Assembly (NCBI GenBank): GCA_950022655.1
Contig: OX465579.1
Coordinates: 53,485,950 to 53,549,949 of the forward strand
DNA length: 64,000 nt
Source of the DNA: Alentia gelatinosa
Lineage: Eukaryota; Annelida; Polychaeta; Phyllodocida; Polynoidae
Reading direction: 5' to 3'
The first letter of the stretch is position 1, and each line of letters starts with the position of its first letter. Positions 57,056-64,000 of this stretch are shown one piece after another. Under the pieces are notes generated by a model. That model did not search any database and had not been told where the DNA came from. It saw nothing but the letters and a program-made list of their open reading frames with translations. A program made the position numbers and the translations under genes.

Positions 57056-57440
57056 AAGTGAAAAAAATATACACATTTGTCCATAGTTCCATACCTTTAC
57101 CATGTCAAAGGAATGTGGGTGGGATGCATAATTTTAATTGTCTCTTCCTAACCGTCTCTTACAGATCGTATGTGCCGTTGTAGTTTGTAGAAGGTGTTCT
57201 GGTTCTACTAGTCTGTTCGCTCCAATCACCACTTGTTCACCTAGCATCTGGGGCGGCATTTACAGGTTTTCTCAAGTCACTGATCATCTTTGGCCACTTT
57301 GCTTTAGTATATGTATGTAGCAGTGCCCACAAAACTACTTATTCCTTGAGATCCATGATGAAAACAAAACAGTCCAAATGGCTTTGTCCTAGCTGGTGTC
57401 GGAGTGTGCTTGTACCATAGTAAACTTTCTTTTTCCTGCC
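57056..57440. other. Upstream flank of the Harbinger relic
   Basis: Earlier transposase exons or the terminal inverted repeat could lie here, but I could not identify them. A plus-strand frame at 57138-57320 is unsupported. Confidence 0.3.
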
Positions 57441-57444
57441 AACC

Positions 57445-57540
57445 CTTACAACACGCTCTTATACACTCTCACAGAGCCCTTATGACACAGATTTTCTGTG
57501 TCAGAGTGTGTTGTAAGCCTTGTCAGAGTGTGTTGTAAGC
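57445..57540. repeat. Small inverted/direct repeat cluster
   Basis: tcagagtgtgttgtaag occurs twice with a 22-bp period (57501-57517, 57523-57539). The reverse-oriented relative cttacaacacgctctt lies at 57445-57460. An inner gacacag / ctgtgtc pair surrounds the centre. Looks like a tiny MITE with one duplicated end. Confidence 0.6.
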
Positions 57541-57698
57541 AGTGGGTACCCCCCTATAAAGTATTGGAAACACTGTCGAAAACTTTACAGAAATCTATGA
57601 AACACGAAGCAGTAATTTGAAAATACCTAGCAGAATACAATTCATTTGACAATTTAAACACAGCATCATTAGTACCAATACTCAATCTAGAATCATAG

Positions 57699-58092
57699 TG
57701 TTGCTTGTTGAGAGTATTAGATGTGTATTGGCAAAAGTGACGTTGGAGATGACTCCAAGGCTTTGTCCCGTTACAAGCTTTATTGCTGGTGTTATTGCAG
57801 TGTGCTGCGCTGACCAGACTGATCAGAATACATCAAGATCAGGATTATATATGCTGGCTCTGTGTTTACCATGTGGGGGCGTCCCTGTTGATTGTAACCA
57901 AGGGGTCACCTCTGTCAGCATGTTACCCAGCCAGCTTGGTCAGTTAGGCCAAGGGAAAGAATCTCTATGTTTCACATACCGATATACTTTAATAAATTAT
58001 ATTGGCCCCAGTCAGCAGCTTCGAGGTACTTCTACAACTGGTGGAAAGTGTGTTTATGATAGCTATGTCCTGTGAACTTAACGACCCTTACA
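57699..58092 (-). repeat. Probable BEL/Pao LTR (minus strand)
   Basis: Read on the minus strand, the segment begins TGTAAGGG directly after the truncated pol frame and ends GCAACA. It contains a catatataat TATA box (57844-57853) followed about 65 bp later by an AATAAA signal (57779-57784). TG...CA ends, TATA then poly(A) order, and position just 3' of pol support an LTR. Sequence between the reverse transcriptase and the LTR (RNase H, integrase) is missing. The second LTR was not found, so the call rests on layout. Confidence 0.5.
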
Positions 58093-59345
58093 TATACTTT
58101 TTGAGCAAACCAAGTGCTCTTTCTGAGGTTGAGTGACCTTTGTCAAAGTCAAGTTCACTGGTATCCGTCCCTCGTCTTTCGGGATCAATGGTCTCCATTA
58201 CATTCTTGCTATTGGAAAGAAACTTGTGAAGGCGCAGATTGCCTTTGGCACAAAGTTCCATTGTTTCCTTTACCAGTCGTTTGGCATCATCGTCAGTGGG
58301 CACACTGGTGATGCCGTCATCGACATAAAAGTTTCTCCTTGCGAAGTCTGCTGCTAAGGGGTAGTACACCCCATAATCTTTAACCAGGCTTTTCAGGCCA
58401 TAATTGGCACATCCAGGGGAGGATGCAGCTCCAAACAGATGTACTGTCATGCGACACTCTATTGGGTCGGTATTCAGGTTGTTATCCTTCCACCAGAAGA
58501 ATCGAAGGAAGTCTCGGTCAGGCTGGTCCACGTAAAACTGATAGAACATCCTTACGATGTCACACATAACAGCTGTGGGGTGTGACCGGAATCGTAGAAG
58601 TACTCCCACCAAGCGATTAGTGAGGTCTGGGCTGGTGAGCAGGTGATCATTCAATGAAGTGCCATCATGTCTTGCTGAGCAGTCAAATACTACTCTCAGC
58701 TTATCAGGTTTAGTCGGGTGGTAGACGCCATGATGGGGAATGTACCATGTCTCACCAGGTGTTGGGTCTTCTGTAACTATCTCAGCATGCCCTGCCTCAA
58801 ACAGACTATTCATGAATTGGTGGTAGTGGTTTTTGTAATGATCATCCTTTTGTAGCTACCATTTAAGACATTTCAAAGGGCCGTTTTCCTATTATCTGGG
58901 AGATTGGGACGGATTTTGAATGGGAGTGTCATCTCATAATAGCCTTTGTCATTTGTGTCTATGCCATTGTCCATCTTGTTTAGAAACAAGATATCATCCT
59001 GCGAGATGCTCATCTCTTCGACCTTACTGTCTTGGAAGTCTTGCTCTAGGGCCTTTATAGCATCTCTCAGCGTTATTGGTGGTAGCTCCTTGACTGTAAT
59101 TCTGTGGCAGAGTCCATTGGAAAATGTAGATGAATGACTCTGAGATGTATTACCAGCGATGCTCCAACCAAGGTCTGTCTTAACCCCGTAGGGTTCGTTA
59201 TTCTTTCCTGTGACAACCTTTCTTGGGACCAGAGCCTGTGGGCAATTATAGCCAATGAGGAGTCCAATGTCACAGTCAAGCAGTGGCGGTATTTCCTTAG
59301 TGATACATCGAAGGTGTTCCCAGTTCTTGGCTGTTTCACAAGTTG
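58093..59345 (-). pseudogene. BEL/Pao pol fragment (protease-linked region and RT)
   Basis: The minus strand first encodes the region after the aspartic protease: DIGLLIGYNCPQALVPRKVV, PYGVKTDLGWSIAGN, then SQDDILFLNKMDNGID and YYEMTLPFKIRPNLPDNRKT. After a stop and frameshift a 241-codon frame (58813-58088) encodes the reverse transcriptase: EAGHAEIV, TWYIPHHGVYHPTKPDKLRV, VFDCSA, SLNDHLLTSPDLTNRLVGVL, then VMCDIVRMFYQFYVDQPDRD (box A Asp) and NFYVDDGITSVP (YVDD box, both Asp present). It ends in ERALGLLKK at the LTR junction, where the fingers/thumb and RNase H should continue. Truncated at both ends: here by the LTR, at about 59345 by a non-LTR insertion or breakpoint. Confidence 0.85.
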
Positions 59346-62135
59346 GAATGTGTGATCTGTCTAAAGGTTGATGCTGTCTCTACTCTCAGGGACGATAACA
59401 TTCAAGACATCTTCTTGATGGGTGATTGTAATATAAATGTTCTTGAGAGCCAGAAACCTGAGGTGATTATGCTAATTACTGAGATGCAACAGCTTGGCCT
59501 TAAACAACTCCTTAAGGATGTGACAAGGTACTCAGATCGGGGGTCTGCTATTTACCTAATTTATTCCTCTGTGAATGATGTTGCATTGAGTGGTGTACTC
59601 CAGAATGCGTTGAGTGATCACCAGATAGTTTTTGTGGTTAAAAAGTCGCCAAAAGTGAAAACAAAGGCTACTCACCTTAAAGGACGTTCCTATAGAAATT
59701 ATTCATATTTAAGACTCAAGGTTTTCTTACAAAATTACGACTGGACTGAATTCAGAAATTGAGAAGATAGCACTGTTAAGTGGAATCATATAAGTCAGGC
59801 TATAATCTCTTATCTGGATCTGAATTGTAAGCTCCGTCTCTTTAAAGTTAGAGGATCAAAAGAACCCTAGATTAATGCTAACATTCTAGAAAACATCAGA
59901 GATAAAAATATCCTACTCGCTAGAGCCAAGAAAACGGGTGATCGTGAAGATTGGGTTAGGGCAAGAAGGGCTCGAAATGACTCCACAAAGATGATACGAC
60001 TAGCTAGGCAAAACTATACCCTATCTGAACTAGAGAAACATAAAAATGATAATAAAAATATTTGGTACACGATCCAGAAAATACTACCAGGAACAGAGGA
60101 TTGGCAGGATGATGATGTGGTAAACCTGGTGAGGATGACCTGAGAATAAGTAATAACATGAACAACTATTTCTCGGAAATTGGAGAAAATATACTAAGAA
60201 ATTTAGGTCCGGTTGATATAGATGAACTAGAGAAAGCCCAGACTATGCAATATCTAGAAAGTAATGAAACAGAAGTTACAAAGGTAAGCAATAAGGAAGT
60301 TATGGACGTAATTATGACGCTTGAGACTGATAAGTCAACTGGAATCCCACATTTAAAATCGGGACAACTAAAGGAAATAATGTTAATAAATCCATCTATT
60401 GTTCGGGACCTAATAAATTACACTATAACAACTAGAACCTACCCAGAGACACTAAAAGAAGGGGTGATAACCCCGATCCCTAAGGCCGGAGATCTATCAA
60501 ATTATACCAATTGGAGGCCCATAACCGTAATACCAACTGTTTCAAAAATCATCGAAAAGGTCTTACAATCACAGATCATGAAGTACCTAATACAAAATAA
60601 CATAATAAACAAAAATCAATACGGATTTATGCCGAATAGAAGTACTGGCCAAGCCATCTTCCGAATGACACACATTCTGCATCAGGGTATGAACAGAAAT
60701 CAATACAACCTATGCACACTGATAGACCTTCGAAAGGCGTTTGATAGTGTCTCGCATCAGATACTATTCGTAACATTGAGCAAACTGGGTTTCGATAATG
60801 ATACCATAGATCTGATGAGATCGTATTTAAGGGACCGAAACCAACGTATAAAGCTACAAAAAACTCATTCAGCAAAAAGAAAGGTAGACTGTGGAGTACC
60901 ACAGGGATCGGTACTGGGTCCGGTTTTATTTATAATTTTTATTAATAGCATCTTCCGAGTAATTACCCATGGTACCGCAATAATGTATGCCAATGACCTG
61001 GCAATAGTTATTACCTCAAATACCCCATTATCAGCCAGAATACAAATGCAGAAGAATCTTGACAGCATATCCGCATGGTGTGACACCCATAAAATGCTGG
61101 TCAACACCAAGAAATCATACCAAATATGGTTCGGTAAGGGCACAGTAATAGGTGAAATACCAGCCTGTCATATTAAAAATGAAGAACTGAAGGAGGTAAA
61201 CAGTGTTACCTACCTAGGCATTATCATGGATTCCAAACTGACCTTTAAACAACAAACGGAAAAAATAGTATATGACTTAAGACAAAAACACAATAAACTA
61301 AGACTACTGCGATATTGCATCCCAAAACAAACATGTGTAAAAATTCTAAAGCAGATGATATTACCTAAGATTGAGTATGTGGGATATATATATATTGGAA
61401 TGTCAGATAGGAATATTGATAGATTGAGAGTGGCATTTAATAACTGCATGTGTACAGCCCTGGGGATAAGAAGAGCCATTGAATACCCTGTAGCTGAAAT
61501 GTTCACTAGTTGCAGCATAAAACCACTAAAATATCGCAGGTTAATACAATTGATGATGATGATGTACTGGTGGTCACATGACCCTGAGCACATAATATCA
61601 AAAGAACAGCACATAACACGTAAAGACCGTAAAATAAATATAAAATTAGATAGACCTAGAACAATGAAATATCAAAATTCACCACTATATCTAGGAATAA
61701 AAATATGGGAAAAGCTACCAACCGAAGTTCAATCGGAAATTGCGATAAGTAACTATAAACAGCATATAAAAGTCTTTTTGGACGAACATCCAGATTTTTG
61801 GTTATAAGTTATTGGAACATTTCTACTGCCAACCACCACCACTATCTCTTTTTCTTTTCTTTTTGTCCTTGTATCCGTCTTGTATATTTTGTACATAGCG
61901 AACTGTATTGTTCTGTATGTCCTGTATTGTACTGTAATGTCTTGCTCTGTGATAAACACTATTCTAGAACGAATAATCAAATGATAAACATTGACCTTGA
62001 CCAAGGTCCATAGCACTCTTTTTTGGAGAGCGCTCATATTGTTGTCTGCTCGTATAGACATACATTTAAAAACGCCTATCTAAGGTGAACTGTATCGTCT
62101 ACTTTTTTTCCTGAATAAAAAAAAAAAAAAAAAAA
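59346..62135 (+). pseudogene. Non-LTR retrotransposon, 5'-truncated, nearly intact RT ORF
   Basis: Starting abruptly at the BEL/Pao junction, the first frame (to 59762) is the C-terminal half of the endonuclease: IFLMGDCNINVLE (GD-N motif), VTRYSDRGSAIYLIYSS and ALSDHQIVFV (SDH). After two stops and a frameshift the linker (IWYTIQKILPGTEDWQ) leads into the 549-codon reverse-transcriptase frame at 60158. The stop at 61807 is followed by about 300 bp of 3' UTR and a gaataaaaaaaa tail (62113-62135). The poly(A) end and 5' truncation are typical of LINE-type insertions. The second element begins immediately after the tail. Confidence 0.85.
60158..61807 (+). CDS. Reverse transcriptase of a non-LTR element, YAND box
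   Basis: An uninterrupted 549-codon frame. In order: NNYFSEIGENIL (linker), GVITPIPKAGDLSNYTNWRP (RT motif 1-2), NKNQYGFMPNRSTGQAI, CTLIDLRKAFDSVSHQIL (box A Asp), DCGVPQGSVLGPVLFIIFIN (box B), GTAIMYANDLAIVI (box C, with Asn where the first catalytic Asp of YADD is expected), WCDTHKMLVNTKKS, SVTYLGIIMDSKLTF, then the C-terminal domain ending KIWEKLPTEVQSE and EHPDFWL. The ATG is internal to the original polyprotein, not a true start. The frame length suggests a young copy or constraint, yet the D-to-N change would be expected to abolish polymerase activity. Confidence 0.8.
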   Translation: MNNYFSEIGENILRNLGPVDIDELEKAQTMQYLESNETEVTKVSNKEVMDVIMTLETDKSTGIPHLKSGQLKEIMLINPSIVRDLINYTITTRTYPETLKEGVITPIPKAGDLSNYTNWRPITVIPTVSKIIEKVLQSQIMKYLIQNNIINKNQYGFMPNRSTGQAIFRMTHILHQGMNRNQYNLCTLIDLRKAFDSVSHQILFVTLSKLGFDNDTIDLMRSYLRDRNQRIKLQKTHSAKRKVDCGVPQGSVLGPVLFIIFINSIFRVITHGTAIMYANDLAIVITSNTPLSARIQMQKNLDSISAWCDTHKMLVNTKKSYQIWFGKGTVIGEIPACHIKNEELKEVNSVTYLGIIMDSKLTFKQQTEKIVYDLRQKHNKLRLLRYCIPKQTCVKILKQMILPKIEYVGYIYIGMSDRNIDRLRVAFNNCMCTALGIRRAIEYPVAEMFTSCSIKPLKYRRLIQLMMMMYWWSHDPEHIISKEQHITRKDRKINIKLDRPRTMKYQNSPLYLGIKIWEKLPTEVQSEIAISNYKQHIKVFLDEHPDFWL

Positions 62136-63960
62136 GAAGATCATATTAGAATTAAAAATGATCAAGGGAAACAAATAGATAGTACTGAAGTCCCAGACCA
62201 CATCAATGATTATTTTACTAATATAGGCACAAATCTAGCAGCTGACATGTATATGCCATGGAGGCCCTATAATGAATGTGTTGAGACTCTCTTTGATTCT
62301 AATAAGAAATTATAAAGGTTGTTAGGAAAGTTAGCGCAAATAAGCAGTCCATGTTGCATGACATTTCATCCAGAGTGTTTGTTGACTCAGTAAGAGCCAT
62401 TCCTTACATATATGTGGAGTTGTATGATTGTATTTTTGCCACAGACCTTATTCCGGAGGTATAGAAAATTGCTACGGTGGTACCAATTCCGAAGGGAGGT
62501 GATCCTTATCAGGCTAATAACCTGAGGCCTATTTCGCTTCTACCAATTCCCCATAAACTCATGGAAAAAATTATGTATAGTCATCTGATAGAATATATTA
62601 ATGTCAACAAAATCCTGACTGACAGTCAATTTGGTTTTAGGAAAGCTATGTCTACAATAGATGCAATATCAAAATTCACAGATAGTGTTTTATCTCACAA
62701 AAATGTAGGCAAGAGTACTTTAGCTGTTTGTGGATTTACGGAAGGCGTTCGATACTGTAAATCACGAAATTCTCCTAAAAAAACTGGCCTTGTATGGGAT
62801 TGCCAGTAGCTGTCCCCATTGGTTTGAAAATTATCTGAGTTTAAGAAAACAAAGAGTTAAAGTGAACAACCTGGTATCTGTAACGAAAGACATCAAACAT
62901 GGTGTGCCACAAGGATCAATACTTGGGCCTTTATTGTTCCTCTTATATCTTAATGATCTGTTAAAAGTTATGAAAAATAATAAGGTGATTCTCTTTGCTG
63001 ATGATATGGTGATATACAGACATGGTAATAACGAAAAATTGTTGTACAAGGAGACCCAGGGTGATGTGGATATGTTTTTTACCTGGTGCACGCAAAACAA
63101 ACTTAGCATAAACATAGGTAAGACGAAACATATGTGTTTTACGGCAAAGAAAAGGGTAAAGATGGAAAACGAAGATAAACTTTTTATTAACAATAAAGAA
63201 ATAGCACAAGTACACTCATACAAATATCTAGGTTTTACCCTTGACAGGAACTTGGACTTTAGACATCAATTTGCTACATTGCGAAGAAACATATCTTTTA
63301 GATTGTATCAACTTTCTAAGATGAGAAATTATCTAACTAAAAAAGCTGCTCTTTTCATCTATACCACTGCCATCTTGCCATATTTTGACTATGGGGATGT
63401 ACTTTATGATAATGCACCCGCAAAATACAGAGATTCTCTTCAGATTTGACAAAATTGTGCCTTACAGATCTGCCTAAGAGCGAACCCATACATCTCCATA
63501 AGAAATTTGCATAGACTAGCTGAGGTGCCACTACTTAAGGATAGGAGAGAGGCTCATCTCTTGAACTACATGTACAAAAGATCAAGATTATCACAGCATG
63601 TACCCCTAATTCCTAGAAACACCAGACTTTTTGATGCACCGGTAATTCATGTTGATCGACCAAATGGTGCAGCGTATACGAGATCTGTTACTTATCATAG
63701 TGGTAAGAAATGGAACGCTCTGACGCCCATGCTTAGAAACACTGAAACTTTTGTCATGTTCAAGGCCCTCACTAAGGCAAATATGAGAGCCAAAATTTGG
63801 CAAGACTAGTCTAACTTCAGCAACCTCATTCTGTATCATCTGAGATTCTCATATATGGAAAGTCATATTCTCTTATCTGCTGTTGTTTTTCATGTATGCT
63901 AATATATACATTGTTTTTCTGGTTGACTTTTCTTTTTCTTTTTCTGCAAAAAACATGATG
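62136..63960 (+). pseudogene. Second non-LTR retrotransposon, RT and C-terminal region
   Basis: 5'-truncated in the linker (INDYFTNIGTNLA), directly after the preceding element's poly(A). The first RT frame (62477-62760) gives TVVPIPKGGDPYQANNLRPI and SQFGFRKAMSTIDAI. A frameshift leads to a 239-codon frame (62730-63449): MDLRKAFDTVNHEIL (box A), HGVPQGSILGPLLFLLYLND (box B), VILFADDMVIY (box C intact), FTWCTQNKLSINIGKTKHMC, YKYLGFTLDRNLDF, YFDYGDVLYDN. After one stop (63447) the C-terminal frame to 63809 has HLLNYMYKRS and YHSGKKWNALTP. The catalytic residues are intact, but the stop, frameshift and upstream TAG make it dead. The 3' UTR continues to the T-rich sequence near 63940. Confidence 0.85.
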
Positions 63961-64000
63961 TCAAATATCTAAGTTCGATCGGAATTTTATGGCTTGGCCA

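Overview
The window looks like nuclear DNA of a metazoan, most likely an aquatic invertebrate (a lophotrochozoan or an invertebrate deuterostome; the sequence does not settle which). It is AT-rich and gene-poor. It carries long (TA)n arrays, (GA)n/(CAGA)n, homopolymer G/C tracts and spliceosomal-type exon borders. It also carries decayed members of several animal transposon classes: non-LTR retrotransposons with an apurinic-type endonuclease and reverse transcriptase, Ty3/Gypsy-like and BEL/Pao-like LTR elements, a PIF/Harbinger DNA transposon, and many short elements built of inverted repeats. No operon, rRNA, tRNA, CRISPR array or prokaryotic gene was seen.

Layout. 1-3 kb: short inverted-repeat elements, two dispersed repeats and a (TA)n array. 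4.5-6.7 kb: two minus-strand exons with matching phase and canonical splice borders, the 3' end of a probable host gene for a Pro/Gly-rich protein; a C-rich minisatellite sits in the intron. 15.4-16.1 kb: a CpG-rich, CRE- and CCAAT-containing segment that could be a promoter. 16-24 kb: pogo-like and other MITEs, two 3'-end fragments of non-LTR elements, a (TA)n array. 25.4-29.1 kb: an internally deleted Ty3/Gypsy-like element whose 5' LTR contains a 16-bp minisatellite. 31.3-32.6 kb: a frameshifted non-LTR relic. 33.4-36.5 kb: a recent 842-bp tandem duplication, an older third copy and another repeat family. 37 kb: an unrecognised coiled-coil-like ORF. 44-46 kb: a probable solo LTR, a dispersed repeat and a 413-bp fold-back. 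47.2-50.1 kb: a longer non-LTR element. 51.6-54.2 kb: tandem inverted-repeat modules and nested palindromes. 55.2-57.1 kb (minus): a PIF/Harbinger transposase pseudogene, with a possible companion ORF at 52.9 kb. 57.7-59.3 kb (minus): a BEL/Pao pol fragment with its LTR. 59.3-64 kb: two head-to-tail non-LTR elements joined at a poly(A) tract.

Nothing here works together as a cellular pathway. The window is mostly an accumulation zone for mobile elements around the 3' end of one probable host gene. The features most worth a second look are the stem-covarying tandem modules at 51.6-52.8 kb, the nested palindromes at 53.8-54.2 kb, the LTR-borne minisatellite, the spliced ORF between integrase and 3' LTR, and two non-LTR reverse transcriptases that both have Asn for the first Asp of the catalytic box. 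I did not find a convincing new biological system. Protein family names come from motif recognition by eye, without database searches.
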